Shown: positions 45,491-55,046, counted from the stretch's first letter. The stretch: DNA of 64,000 bases from Methanosarcina sp. KYL-1 (GCF_024372725.1 NZ_VOUA01000009.1:39289-103288); one strand, 5' to 3'. Program-made: numbers and translations. Notes: generated from the letters alone by a model not told the origin.

Positions 45491-46972
45491 TTATAGAAGT
45501 AGCAAGAGGATAGAAATCGGCACTGTAGCATATTTTCCGTTGAAGTCATATTTGTTTTTTGAAACTAGAATTCCTCTTTCAAATGCTGTCAGGCCCCGAT
45601 AATCACTGCTATTGATCTGGCTCTGGTATTTCAGTTCGATTCCAAGCAGCTGATTTCCATTTGTTTTCAGGACAAAGTCAACTTCCTTTTTGCCGCCCTT
45701 TGTTTTCAGGTAGAAGATGCAGTCGTGGGGGGAGAAGACGTCGCTTGGGTATTTTTCATACATGAAACGCACGAGATGGGAATGGAATACGGATTCGACG
45801 AGTTTGCTTCTGGTTTCGGGGCTGTTGAGGTAGAGGTTTGCGGATTCGAAGTAGTCAGTGAGTCCTGAAGCCCATGTATGCAGGGCATGGAAGATGAAGG
45901 GGTCCTGGAAATAGATTTTTTTCTCTTTTTTGAAACTGGCAGTTTTTTTAGGAAGGTCAAGGGGATAGAGCACGTTCAGGACAAAGGAATCTTCAAGGGC
46001 TGTGACGTATTTCTGCACTGTTACATGAGCCCCGATGTCCGTTTCGTCGGTGATGCTCCGCCAGCTTACCTGGGTCGTAAGCTTGCCGGATATGCTTCTA
46101 AGGACCTGTTTCACGGGCATCTCGGGGATATTCCAGCGGGCAAGGTCTCCTATGAGGGACTGAATATATATCTCGTATATGCTGCTGTCGATTTTGTTTT
46201 TTGAGAAAAACTCGTTGATGGCTCTTGGGATTCCTCCGGTGATCAGGTACTGGTCAAAGAGCCTGTCGAGTTCGGACTGGTAGACCAGGAGCAGGCTCAG
46301 GAGGGGGCTGGCTCTGCCTTCAAGCAGGGTTGAAAGGATTTCCTGTCTTTTTGGACCCTCAGTGAGGCCGTTTGCTTCCATGAACTGCTTAAGGTCAGGG
46401 TTCAGGGTTTCTGCATATTCGGAAAATTTCATGGGAAAGAAGATCTTGTCCAGGGTCCCCTCCCCTTCCCCTCTCCTCCCGGGAAGCCTTTCGATGCTGT
46501 TCTTTATATCAATTGAGTGCGAACCGGTCAGGACAACGGTTGAATTTTTCAGGGCTCCTGTATCGGCAATGTACTTGAGCCCCTTTTCCCAGTCCCTGAC
46601 CGAGGAAATCTCATCCAGGAAAATGTATTTTCTCTCCAGCTTGAAAGCCGCCACCCAGTTCAGGTACAGGTTCAGGACCTCAAACAGCTCTTTTTCGTCA
46701 GCAACGAGGTCACAGGTAAAATAAAAAATACTCTGAGAATGCTCTGTTTTTGCAAGCAGTTCCCGAATTATGAGCTTGACCAGCGTGGTTTTTCCCACCT
46801 GCCTCGGCCCCCGGAGAGTATAGATCCTGTCCCTGTCAAACTTCAGTTCCGAGAGAAGCCGCGGGCTCCATTTCAGGATAGAATCTTTAATTTTTTTCAG
46901 TTTTTCATCGTCCCGGATAGCAGCAGGATTCTTCCACCAGGGATTCTGAACGGTGAGGTGCATCAAATCCAT
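45491..46972 (-). CDS. AAA-family ATPase with DUF4143 domain
   Basis: A 493-residue protein: AAA_14 ATPase with Walker A GPRQVGKTT at 55-63, Walker B IFLDEISSV and a sensor TGSHS, followed by a DUF4143 nuclease-like C-terminal domain (FYLKTKGGKKEVDFVLK has the PD-(D/E)xK-like D...ExD-type spacing). Such proteins are common stand-alone genes in archaea and some are mobile or defence-linked; function is unproven. The C-terminus ends in an odd run of five leucines at the junction with a methyltransferase remnant. A TATA box CTATATAAAC at about 46998-47006 implies a leaderless message, and three palindromes lie upstream. Confidence 0.88.
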   Translation of the reverse strand: MDLMHLTVQNPWWKNPAAIRDDEKLKKIKDSILKWSPRLLSELKFDRDRIYTLRGPRQVGKTTLVKLIIRELLAKTEHSQSIFYFTCDLVADEKELFEVLNLYLNWVAAFKLERKYIFLDEISSVRDWEKGLKYIADTGALKNSTVVLTGSHSIDIKNSIERLPGRRGEGEGTLDKIFFPMKFSEYAETLNPDLKQFMEANGLTEGPKRQEILSTLLEGRASPLLSLLLVYQSELDRLFDQYLITGGIPRAINEFFSKNKIDSSIYEIYIQSLIGDLARWNIPEMPVKQVLRSISGKLTTQVSWRSITDETDIGAHVTVQKYVTALEDSFVLNVLYPLDLPKKTASFKKEKKIYFQDPFIFHALHTWASGLTDYFESANLYLNSPETRSKLVESVFHSHLVRFMYEKYPSDVFSPHDCIFYLKTKGGKKEVDFVLKTNGNQLLGIELKYQSQINSSDYRGLTAFERGILVSKNKYDFNGKYATVPISILLLLL

Positions 46973-47008
46973 GTAATATAACCTATGTAATTTGTTGTTT
47001 ATATAGTT

Positions 47009-47094
47009 TGGTTAGGTGCTTAACCATCTATTTATATATGGCTGGTTAGATGATTAACCAATTATTTATATATAACTGGTTAGGTACTTAACCA
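47009..47094 (-). promoter_or_regulatory. Triplicated palindromic operator with TATA boxes
   Basis: Three 18-bp palindromes of form TGGTTA-N6-TAACCA lie at 47009-47026, 47043-47060 and 47077-47094, exactly 34 bp apart. Each is followed on the minus strand by a TATA-like TATATAAA. The nearest overlaps the region just upstream of the ATPase TATA box. This looks like a promoter-operator unit copied three times and suggests tight repression or cooperative binding. Confidence 0.7.
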
Positions 47095-47193
47095 CACATT
47101 TACCTGTGCGAGCCCTCAACTTTAAAAGGTGAGAATGTTCATCCTATATAAAAACAAAAAAGTGTATCTTGATGATTAATCAATCCGTTTCTT

Positions 47194-47350
47194 TTGATTT
47201 CTTTTGGAGAGGCGCCGCCAGGCAAGCTGGCGGAGACACTTTATATCGTCGGGATTGAAAAACGGTTTCCGGGGTTAAGTAAAGTATTTCTCGGATCAGG
47301 TGGAGTATTTCTTTAGGTGGAGTATTTCTTTATAGCATTCAGGTTCTATT
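47194..47350 (+). repeat. GCCGCCAG-hairpin repeat, copy 2
   Basis: Hairpin CCGCCAG (47215-47221) / CTGGCGG (47227-47233), then TATATCGTCGGGATTGAAAA, ACGGTTTCCGGGGTTAAG and two GGAGTATTTCTTTA units. Very similar to copy 1. Confidence 0.8.
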
Positions 47351-47702
47351 CATGGGATTCAGGTGGCCATCTTGTTTATTATATATTTATGTACATTTCC
47401 TGACTGACAGGTAGCCTCCGGATGCATGCGGTGCGGGAACTAATATAGGGGGACGCCATTTTCGTACCTTCCGGAACTATTGGGGATGAAGCTTCCCGCT
47501 TCCGGAGAAGAATCACGCACCCGACGGCTTAGAAATGGTTCACAGGTCAATTTAAATAAGAGAAATGAGTCTGAAAGAAGATTTCTCATGGAATTTCTCC
47601 GGGAATGCGCCGCCCATCAGGGGGATGGGATGTACCGGATTCCCTTTACAAAATAAGGTTTACAAAGAGCTGCCCCAAGCAAAATAATACCGGACCGATA
47701 TT

Positions 47703-49181
47703 ATGGAAAATAACCCTAAAAGAAAGACAGGCAATAAAGGTAAAACAGGCAAGACTTACAGGACAGGCAAGCCCGGCAGGACAGACAAGGCTGACAGGAA
47801 AGGCAAAACATGTCAGACCTGCAGGACGGGCAAGCCCGGAAATACAGGCAAGCCCGGCAAAAAAGGTAAGACCGGCGAGACAGGTACTACTGCAGCTGAG
47901 CGCCTGAATAAAGCCCTTGCAGTCCATGAAAAAGCCCTTGAGAAAAACCCTGAGGATGCAGCCGCCTGGGCAGGCAAAGCCGCAGTGCTGCTGAGGCACC
48001 GGATGTTCAGGGATTCCCTGAAGGCCCTTGAAAAAGCCCTTGAAATCGAGCCCGAAAACCCCGGCTACCTCTATGAAAAAGGCTTCGTGCTCCTGCAGCT
48101 CAACAGGGATGAAGCTGCCCTGGAGACTTTTGGCAGGGTGCTTGAAATTAAGCCGGACAGCGACAAGACCTGGAACCTCAAGACCACAGTCCTCTGCAGG
48201 CTCGGGCAGCATGAAAAAGCCCTTGCAGCCTGTGATAAATCCCTTGCTGCCAATCCCCGGCTTCCAGGGGCCTGGCATGCGAAAGGCACCGTACTGGCTG
48301 ACCTCGGCAGGTACGAAGAAGCCCTCAAAGCCTATGACGAAGCCCTCAAGCTCGACCAGAAGCTTGCGAGGGCCTGGGAAGGCAAGGGATTTGCTCTCTA
48401 CAGCCTGGACAGGCCTGTGGAGTCCATAAAAGCATACGATACCGCCCTCGAAATAAACCCGGACAATGCAAAGACCTGGGTCGGGAAAGGGCTCGTCCAC
48501 CTCAAGCTCGGCAAATATAGAAGAGCTCTTGAGACCTGCAGCAAAGCCCTCTCAATAAAGCCCGATTTTGCAGAAGCCTGGTGCTGTAAAGGCGCTGCCC
48601 TCTCCGGCCTGGATAAAGACGAAGAAGCCCTGGGTGCCTATGAAAGAGCCCTCAGGATCAAGCCGGACTATGCCGATGCCCTAAAAGCCAGAAATTCCTT
48701 AAACTCCAAACTCGGAATCGACCTTGATGAAGAAGAGGATGAGGAAACGGAGGAGGAAAAGCCGGAAGTGAGGAGGAGCGTATGGACCAGGAAAGAGCCA
48801 ACAAGCGAAATCCTGAAGAAAAGTGGAGTCCAGAGTGGAGTCAGGGGAAGAGAGCAAAGAGGAGAGGGAACTGAGAAAAACGTGAGGGGGGGAAGAGACC
48901 AGAGAAGAGATGGGACCCGGAAATACGAGGGGAAAGGAAGAGAGCAAAGGGGAGAAGGAACCCGGAAATACGAGGGGAAAGGAAGAGAGCAAAGGGGAGA
49001 AGGAACCCGGAAATACGAGGGGAAAGGAAGAGAACAAAGTGGAGATGGGACCCGGAAATACGAGGGGAAAGGAAGAGAGCAAAGGGGAGAAGGAACTCAG
49101 AATAATTTTGGTCAAAGAAGGGAACAAAGAGAAGAGGGAACTAAGAGAAACGTATGGGCAAGGAAAGAGCCAAAGAAGTAA
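47703..49181 (+). CDS. TPR protein with basic collagen-like N-terminus and 15-residue C-terminal repeats
   Basis: A 492-residue protein in three parts. Residues 1-62 are Lys/Gly/Thr-rich (GKTGKT, GKPGNTGKPGKKGKTGETG). Residues about 65-345 hold about eight TPRs with canonical W/G/Y/A/P positions. The tail (about 390-480) is a highly charged array of 15-residue units GREQRGEGTRKYEGK from 45-bp DNA repeats (about 48890-49100). Such charged ends suggest nucleic-acid or surface binding, but this is inference. The ATG at 47703 is weakly supported; the N-terminal repeat makes the start uncertain. Confidence 0.85.
   Translation: MENNPKRKTGNKGKTGKTYRTGKPGRTDKADRKGKTCQTCRTGKPGNTGKPGKKGKTGETGTTAAERLNKALAVHEKALEKNPEDAAAWAGKAAVLLRHRMFRDSLKALEKALEIEPENPGYLYEKGFVLLQLNRDEAALETFGRVLEIKPDSDKTWNLKTTVLCRLGQHEKALAACDKSLAANPRLPGAWHAKGTVLADLGRYEEALKAYDEALKLDQKLARAWEGKGFALYSLDRPVESIKAYDTALEINPDNAKTWVGKGLVHLKLGKYRRALETCSKALSIKPDFAEAWCCKGAALSGLDKDEEALGAYERALRIKPDYADALKARNSLNSKLGIDLDEEEDEETEEEKPEVRRSVWTRKEPTSEILKKSGVQSGVRGREQRGEGTEKNVRGGRDQRRDGTRKYEGKGREQRGEGTRKYEGKGREQRGEGTRKYEGKGREQSGDGTRKYEGKGREQRGEGTQNNFGQRREQREEGTKRNVWARKEPKK
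48890..49105 (+). repeat. 45-bp in-frame tandem repeat inside the TPR gene
   Basis: Four to five copies of a 45-bp unit (GAGCAAAGGGGAGAAGGAAC plus CCGGAAATACGAGGGGAAAG and GAAGA) encode the 15-residue charged repeat. Unit length keeps the reading frame. Confidence 0.88.
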
Positions 49182-49370
49182 CTTTCTCCGTTCCCGGCAG
49201 AGCCTGCTGCTTTAGAGGTCTGGCCTGAAGCTCAGGTCGAGATCCCCTCATGATTGAAGCCACGGAGCCGGTTCATAGGCCTGCAAGTTCTGGCAGGTAA
49301 AGCCTGAAACTGAAGCAGAAAAGGTAGTAGTATTAAACGTAAAATAATAGGCAAGAGGCTGCCAGGCGGC

Positions 49371-49428
49371 GGGTTGATCGGGTGCAGGTCAACCCGGGGG
49401 AGGTCGCTCAAAACCCTGGCAAGCGACC
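49371..49428. other. Two adjacent perfect stem-loops
   Basis: GGGTTGA (49371-49377) pairs with TCAACCC (49389-49395); GGTCGCT (49402-49408) pairs with AGCGACC (49422-49428). They lie in the 600-bp convergent gap between the TPR gene and the first DUF389 gene. Possible small RNA or bidirectional terminator, though no U-tract follows. Confidence 0.45.
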
Positions 49429-49789
49429 AGTTCAGGCTGTACAGATTATGAAGAAGTTCAAAGTCTCCGGCCTGGTCGCCTTAAACACACGAGAACATTA
49501 CAGATTAAATATAATTTTGCTGGTTCCGGTGTAATAACCAAAAACATGGGAAGCCATTTACACCTGTGGCCAGTGTTCCAGATGCCATTTCCATCTACAG
49601 TAAGGTGTACTCCTTAAATCCCGGGAGATCAGAAACATTGTTGGATTTTCTTTCTTCCTCGGGAAGGCATTTTGAAATTCATTCACGGTCCTTCTGGCAC
49701 GGGCTGCCTTCAGAGGTATCCAGCTGCGTACAGAATGGTACAGGACAGGCAAAAAAAGGACTCCCGGGGAGGAAGGGTATCCCGGAAGC

Positions 49790-51088
49790 TTAGGTGGCGA
49801 CCTGCTGAGCCACGACGAAGCCTGCAGTGACTTCAACGTCTTTGCCTGTGGCCTTTTTCAGCCGTTCGCCAGCTACTTCGGCAATATCCGGAGGAATTTC
49901 TTCCCCGGCTTGATACCCCACTATAAACGTCACCCTTACCGGTTCACCTAACAGGAAGTCTGAGGGTGTATAATCGACCCTTACATCCTTACCCCGTCCA
50001 ATCCCAGCTTCTACATACCGGGGTTCTTCAAACATATCCCATAACTCCTGGTCGACCTGCTGTTCAACCAGAGCTGCCTGGAAGGATGTGTAAGTGACAA
50101 GAGCGAGGACTACGGAGAGGAAGGCGATTAAAATGGCAAGGACTGCTGTGCGTGAGATCACCGCGGCGCGGGCACGGCCAACAGCCTCTTCTCCAGGTGG
50201 GCGAAAGCCTGAAATCCAGAACAGGATGAGGGCAGATACGTTGATAGCAAGCAGGTTTACGAGCACCAGTACAGCCGCTGTCAGCGCCACGCCGTAGAGT
50301 CCCCAGGCAAGCCCGAGCCCCGATGTTGCAGCCGGAGGAACGAGGGCCACGGCAATTGCCACGCCCACAAGGGTAGACCCGGAGCCCCGCATAATGCTTA
50401 TGGCACCGGCAAGCCCTGAGCCCAGTGCAAGGAAGAGGGACAGGAAGTTCGGGCTGGTACGCTCGGCAATCTGGCCTATTTCACGGATATCGAGTCCCGG
50501 CGGCAAAAGCAGCGTTCCTTTCATGATTGCACCTATTGCGGCAGCGACCAGGATTGCAAGCAGGAGCCCTCCTACCTGCAGTCTAACCCCGCGGGCGGCG
50601 AGTTTCCGCTCATCGATGACTGTCCCGACGCTGGCTGAGATTGCCGGTCCCATGAGCGGGGCAACGACCATCGCCCCTATGATTGTTGCAGCAGAGTCAA
50701 GTAGCAGCCCCCCCGTGGCGATAATAGTGCTTAGAACAAGAAAAGCAACAAAAGTAGAAGTCGCGGGTGCGAGATCTTCCGCACGTGCTATGAGTTCTTC
50801 CCGGGAAATGCGAAGTCCGGAATAACGTTTCTTTAACGCTTCCAGACGTGAGGAAACAACCGTCTCGGGTGACAGGACGATTGTGTACGCATTCTTGCTG
50901 ATTCCAGCTTCACGCAGCCTGGCCATCACCGGTTCGACGCCGATCGGAGGTATTGGAAACTGGACCAGGGCCTCGAAGTCCCCTCTCCCCGTTTCATCCC
51001 ACACTGCATAGTCAATCTGTTCGTCGTCAAGCACGGCCAGTACTGGCTCTCGCTTCCCTTCCGGAATGAGTACCTGTACAATACGCAT
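49790..51088 (-). CDS. DUF389 / TIGR00341 family membrane protein, paralogue 1
   Basis: A 432-residue protein: a soluble ferredoxin-like N-terminal domain (1-110, MRIVQVLIPEGKREPVLAVL), a DUF389 membrane region of about six helices (about 120-345) with AATIIGAMVVAPLMGPA and ALVPPAATSG, and a C-terminal soluble segment. Function of the family is unknown; a transport role is often assumed. The TATA-like run at 51107-51117 is about 25 bp upstream of the ATG, so the message is likely leaderless. A close paralogue lies directly upstream in the same orientation. Confidence 0.9.
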   Translation of the reverse strand: MRIVQVLIPEGKREPVLAVLDDEQIDYAVWDETGRGDFEALVQFPIPPIGVEPVMARLREAGISKNAYTIVLSPETVVSSRLEALKKRYSGLRISREELIARAEDLAPATSTFVAFLVLSTIIATGGLLLDSAATIIGAMVVAPLMGPAISASVGTVIDERKLAARGVRLQVGGLLLAILVAAAIGAIMKGTLLLPPGLDIREIGQIAERTSPNFLSLFLALGSGLAGAISIMRGSGSTLVGVAIAVALVPPAATSGLGLAWGLYGVALTAAVLVLVNLLAINVSALILFWISGFRPPGEEAVGRARAAVISRTAVLAILIAFLSVVLALVTYTSFQAALVEQQVDQELWDMFEEPRYVEAGIGRGKDVRVDYTPSDFLLGEPVRVTFIVGYQAGEEIPPDIAEVAGERLKKATGKDVEVTAGFVVAQQVAT

Positions 51089-51480
51089 AATATAATTGTG
51101 CTACTATATTATATATATTTATTTTTATTTAATCCAGTTTGTAAATTGATAAACAGTAAATAATTAAAAAAGACAAGCTTATCTAAATATAATAAATATT
51201 AAAGAAGAACTCCTTTGCTGCTGCAAAAGCTATGACAAAAGTATGGGAAAAGCTACGGAAAAAGCCGAACCAGAATGCAAAAGAGGAGCGTTTTGGATAC
51301 GGCACTCATTACTAAAGATTGGGAATTAACAGTAAAAATTAGTAAGGGGTTATGGCAAGGTTTCATGGGAGATTTATTTTCATAGAAGATATTTTTCCGG
51401 CTTGGACAGCTCTACGAAGCGGGAAACTGCCGTAAGGCAGGCTGTAAACCCGGATATTCCGGATCGGCTGCCCCCGTAGC
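51089..51480. other. Spacer between the DUF389 paralogues
   Basis: AT-rich promoter for paralogue 1, then GC-richer sequence with hairpins CTGCC-GTAA-GGCAG (51432-51445) and CCGGATATTCCGG (51452-51464) just past the stop of paralogue 2, possibly part of its 3' end. Confidence 0.45.
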
Positions 51481-52779
51481 TTAATCGGTGATCTGCTGAG
51501 CTACAATGAAGCCGACAGTGATCTTAACTTCTTTGCCAGTAGCCTCTTTCAGCCGCTCGTCAGCTGCTCTGGCAATATCCGGAGGAATTTCTTGCCCGGC
51601 TTGATACCCCAATAAAAAAGTCACCTCTACCGGTTCACCTAAAAGGAAGTCTGAGGGCCCATAATTGACTTCTATGCTCTCTCCCAGTATAAACTCTGCT
51701 TCTGCATACTCGGGTTCCTTGAACATTTCCTCCAGTTCCTGGTTTACCTCCTGTTCAACCAGAGCTGCCTGGAAGGAGGTGTAAGTGACAAGAGCGAGAA
51801 CTATGGAGAGGAAGGCGATTGAAATGGCGAGGACTGCTGCACGTGAGATCACCGCAGCGCGGGCACGGCCAACAGCCTTTTTCTCAGCAGGGCGAAAGCC
51901 CGAAATCCAGAACAGGAGGAGGGCCGATACGTTGATAGCAAGAAGGTTTACGAGCACCAGCACGGCCGCTTCTATCGACACGTCGTAGAGTCCCCAGGCA
52001 AGCCCGAGCCCCGATGTTGCAGCCGGAGGAACGAGGGCCACGGCAATTGCCACGCCCACAAGGGTAGACCCGGAGCCCCGCATAATGCTTATGGCACCGG
52101 CAAGCCCTGAGCCCAGTGCAAGGAAGAGGGACAGGAAGTTCGGGCTGGTACGCTCGGCAATCTGGCCTACTTCGCGGATGTCGAGTCCCGGCGGCAAAAG
52201 CAGCGTTCCCTTCATTATCAAGCCTATCACGGCAGCGACCGCGATTGCCAGCAGGAGTCCCATCACCTGAAGCCTAACCCCGCGGGCGGCGAGTTCCCTC
52301 TCGTCGACGACTGTCCCGACGCTGGCTGAGATTGCCGGTCCCATGAGCGGGGCAACGACCATTGCCCCTATAATTGTTGCAGCAGAGTCAAGCAGCAGCC
52401 CTGCCGTGGCGATAACAGTGCTTAAAACAAGAAAAGCAACAAAAGTAGAAGTCGCGGGTGCGAGTTCCTCCGCACGTGCTATGAGTTCTTCCCGGGAAAT
52501 GCGAAGTCCGGAATAACGTTTCTTTAACGCTTCCAGACGTGAGGAAACAACCGTCTCGGGTGACAGGACGATTGTGTACGCATTCTTGCTGATTCCAGCT
52601 TCACGCAGCCTGGCCATCACCGGTTCGACGCCGATCGGAGGTATTGGAAACTGGACCAGGGCCTCGAAGTCCCCTCTCCCCGTTTCATCCCACACCGCAT
52701 AGTCAATCTGTTCGTCATCAAGCACGGCAAGTACTGGCTCTCGCTTCCCTTCCGGAATGAGTACCTGTACAATACGCAT
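51481..52779 (-). CDS. DUF389 / TIGR00341 family membrane protein, paralogue 2
   Basis: A 432-residue tandem paralogue of the 49790 gene with identical length and layout. The first 108 residues are identical and the rest about 80-85% so; differences cluster in the second membrane helix region and in the soluble C-terminal 90 residues (e.g. EVNQELEEMFKEPEYAEAEF against QVDQELWDMFEEPRYVEAGI). The DNA encoding the N-terminal domain is nearly identical, pointing to recent duplication or gene conversion. A TATA-like ACTATATATT lies about 20-27 bp upstream of the ATG. Confidence 0.9.
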   Translation of the reverse strand: MRIVQVLIPEGKREPVLAVLDDEQIDYAVWDETGRGDFEALVQFPIPPIGVEPVMARLREAGISKNAYTIVLSPETVVSSRLEALKKRYSGLRISREELIARAEELAPATSTFVAFLVLSTVIATAGLLLDSAATIIGAMVVAPLMGPAISASVGTVVDERELAARGVRLQVMGLLLAIAVAAVIGLIMKGTLLLPPGLDIREVGQIAERTSPNFLSLFLALGSGLAGAISIMRGSGSTLVGVAIAVALVPPAATSGLGLAWGLYDVSIEAAVLVLVNLLAINVSALLLFWISGFRPAEKKAVGRARAAVISRAAVLAISIAFLSIVLALVTYTSFQAALVEQEVNQELEEMFKEPEYAEAEFILGESIEVNYGPSDFLLGEPVEVTFLLGYQAGQEIPPDIARAADERLKEATGKEVKITVGFIVAQQITD

Positions 52780-53369
52780 AGTATAATTTGTGTTTTTGTA
52801 ATATATAGTACATATTATTAAATTTAAAATATAATTAAAAGCAGAAGAATATTTTCAGCCGTACTTCCTCAAATATCTTGGAAATTAATAAATAAATACG
52901 TCATGTATTGGTCTTTTTATCCGGTGAATGGATATTTGCTTTTTTATTCGACCAACGTATATTTTAGTATGTTAATAGATTTTTAATTCTGCAAAAATAT
53001 ATTTTTATACGTTATCGAGTACACGGATATGTCTATGTATTCTTATCTTCCGCCTTTTTACGCTCCCCGGGTCTTGATAAACCTTTCAAATAGATAATCC
53101 CTCCAAAATGGACGAAGCCTCCAAAATAGATCACCCCTACAATAATAGACAAACCCTCAAAGTCGACAAAAACTTCATCAGGATGATACGGGAAAAGCTG
53201 CACCAGGGGAGGAACAGGAAAGATTTGAAGGACGGGAAAAGGTTGAGATACCGTACGAAACTGTGCGCACAATTAAAGAAAAGCTAAAACATAGACCAGC
53301 GCCTTTCAAAAACCAAAAATCGTTCAGTCCCTTCTGAAATTATTTCCTTTTGGAACTCCGTCCAAACGC
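52780..53369. other. AT-rich gap with one possible small gene
   Basis: Strongly AT-rich to 53030. A 59-residue plus-strand frame (53108-53287) is listed separately; the minus-strand 79-codon frame over it looks spurious. Confidence 0.5.
53108..53287 (+). CDS. Possible small basic protein (59 residues)
   Basis: ATG 53108 to TAA 53287 encodes MDEASKIDHPYNNRQ...CAQLKKS, rich in Lys and Arg (VDKNFIRMIREKLHQGRNRK). The composition is more protein-like than the opposite frame, but there is no clear ribosome site and no recognised family. Listed as a candidate only. Confidence 0.22.
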   Translation: MDEASKIDHPYNNRQTLKVDKNFIRMIREKLHQGRNRKDLKDGKRLRYRTKLCAQLKKS

Positions 53370-54206
53370 TCACTTTCCCACTGCAGCCACTTCTATCCGC
53401 TTACCTCTCTGCTGAGGCCCGTTTATCTCATCGGACAGCTTTTCATAATGCCTGTACAGTTCCCTGCCCCACTGCAAAGCTCCCGGGTCAAGGCTAATAA
53501 TGAGCTGGTTCCTGAATTTCGTGCTCTCTTCAAAAAGGCGGATTGCCATGAAACGGTCGGTTGCCACGACTTCCGGGAGGGCTGCGTTTTCCCTGCAGAT
53601 GAGGAGTTTTGCATGTCCGGAAGCCATTATCGCTTTCGTTTCGGCGGGAAAGTCCCTGGAAAATCTTTCAAAGACCTTTTCAGTCAGGCAGAGGGAGAGG
53701 TCCACGTCATTTTTGGCAAGGCCTGCATAGAGGGAGGGAGTTTCGGGGTGGAAGTATGAAAGGAAAGCCAAGACCCTTTTTGATTCCCGGATGTTCTCCA
53801 GAAACGCCCTGGGAATTTCGATAAGGTGTGCAGCGTCGGGTTTAAGGAGCTCGCATTGCCCGAGTTCATCGATTGAGTTTAGCAGGCAGGAGGGGATCGG
53901 AGTCAGGTTATGAGTTGTCCAGTAGTCCAGGTTTTCGTCGAAGAAATCCATGAAATCCATCAGTTCTTTCAGGTTTTCTACTATTACTTTTGCCATATCC
54001 GAAAGGCTGCATACACTGTCCTCTATGTCCAGGAGTCCGGCTTTCTTCAGTTTTCCTGTGTGGGTGAAGGCCGAAGCCGTGCTGAGGGAGAGCTCTTCTT
54101 TTATTTCCTCGAAGCTCTTTGGCTCATCTCTCAGAAGTAAGAGCAGGTTTCGCTTTGTTTCGGAAAGAACGGCAAGCTCGGTCAGTGAGAGACCCATTTC
54201 TACCAC
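53370..54206 (-). CDS. Msr-type winged-helix transcriptional regulator (DUF1724), second copy
   Basis: A 278-residue paralogue of the 39834-40643 regulator: winged helix (ETKRNLLLLLRDEPKSFEEIKEELSLSTASAFTHTGKLKKAGLL) and C-terminal DUF1724 domain with FLSYFHPETPSLYAGLA and a closing LQWGRELYRHYEKLSDEI, both nearly shared with the first copy. It probably senses a small molecule or redox state and controls methanogenesis-related genes elsewhere. Its own targets are not evident here. Confidence 0.85.
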   Translation of the reverse strand: MVEMGLSLTELAVLSETKRNLLLLLRDEPKSFEEIKEELSLSTASAFTHTGKLKKAGLLDIEDSVCSLSDMAKVIVENLKELMDFMDFFDENLDYWTTHNLTPIPSCLLNSIDELGQCELLKPDAAHLIEIPRAFLENIRESKRVLAFLSYFHPETPSLYAGLAKNDVDLSLCLTEKVFERFSRDFPAETKAIMASGHAKLLICRENAALPEVVATDRFMAIRLFEESTKFRNQLIISLDPGALQWGRELYRHYEKLSDEINGPQQRGKRIEVAAVGK

Positions 54207-54793
54207 TTTTCCTTTTCAGGTTGTTGTAATGAATTCGCAGCTTGGCTGTCAGATCTTCATCGATTAATTACCTTCACTGATTAATTTATATGATAAATAT
54301 TATATAACTCAACCCATGCTGCTTTTTCAAAGCCTTTGAATCAAATAACGCGATAGGCAACTTTCGTAGGCTTTAATTCTTCAATGGCCTTGAAAGTTTC
54401 AAGGTCTTCATTTTGCAGACCTGATAAATTTATCAACTATTTCGGGGTTGAAAAAAATGTTTTAAGGAAACATTTAAAAAATAATAACGTAGATGTTCGA
54501 ATTCATTCGTCTTCCTGTATGGAGATCGCGAAACTTCTTCACAAGGGAAATTCTCAGTTTGGTAACACAGGCTGCAAGCCATGTCTGGAAAGTATTCTCT
54601 CCTCTGAGAATGTATACTTCTATAATTATAGATACATTTATATATTATAAGTGCAAGGTAGGCTCATTAAAAATAAAGAGATGTATAATCATCTGTTGTT
54701 AAAAAACCAATTTTTGTTTTTAAACAAAGAGTTCTATACAATCTTATTTTTAAACTATTAACCAACAAAACAACAAACAAAGGTGAAACAAAA
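54207..54793. other. Long AT-rich upstream region of the zinc-ribbon gene
   Basis: No confident gene; an 88-codon frame at 54384-54650 lacks support. A TATA-like ATACATTTATATATT at about 54631-54645 implies a leader of roughly 120 nt before the CxxC gene, long for this genome. Confidence 0.45.
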
Positions 54794-54985
54794 ATGGCTT
54801 TTAATGACAGAAATTTCAGAGGTAACAGTAACAATTTCGGCGCTCCCAGAGAAATGCACAAGACAGTCTGTTCCGACTGCGGTGTTGAAACCGAAGTACC
54901 TTTCAAACCTGACCCGGAAAGACCCGTTTACTGCAGAGAGTGCCTTCCTAACCACAGGGCACCCAGAGAAAACCGCAGATACTAA
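54794..54985 (+). CDS. CxxC-x17-CxxC zinc-ribbon small protein
   Basis: A 63-residue protein with C26-x2-C29 and C47-x2-C50, separated by 17 residues (CSDCGVETEVPFKPDPERPVYCREC), preceded by an Asn/Arg/Gly-rich tail. Proteins of this group are abundant in Methanosarcina and thought to bind nucleic acid. The ATG at 54794 follows AAAGGTGAAACAAAA, an AGGTGA ribosome site. It is preceded by a long AT-rich leader. Confidence 0.9.
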   Translation: MAFNDRNFRGNSNNFGAPREMHKTVCSDCGVETEVPFKPDPERPVYCRECLPNHRAPRENRRY

Positions 54986-55046
54986 GTGTTATTTGTGTAA
55001 CTGGTTTACACCAACACTTATTTCTTTTCTACTTTTTTTAAATAAA

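Noticed and set aside
54384..54650. 88-codon plus frame
   Set aside because: Ends in a Tyr/Asn/Ile run within AT-rich promoter sequence; no motif.
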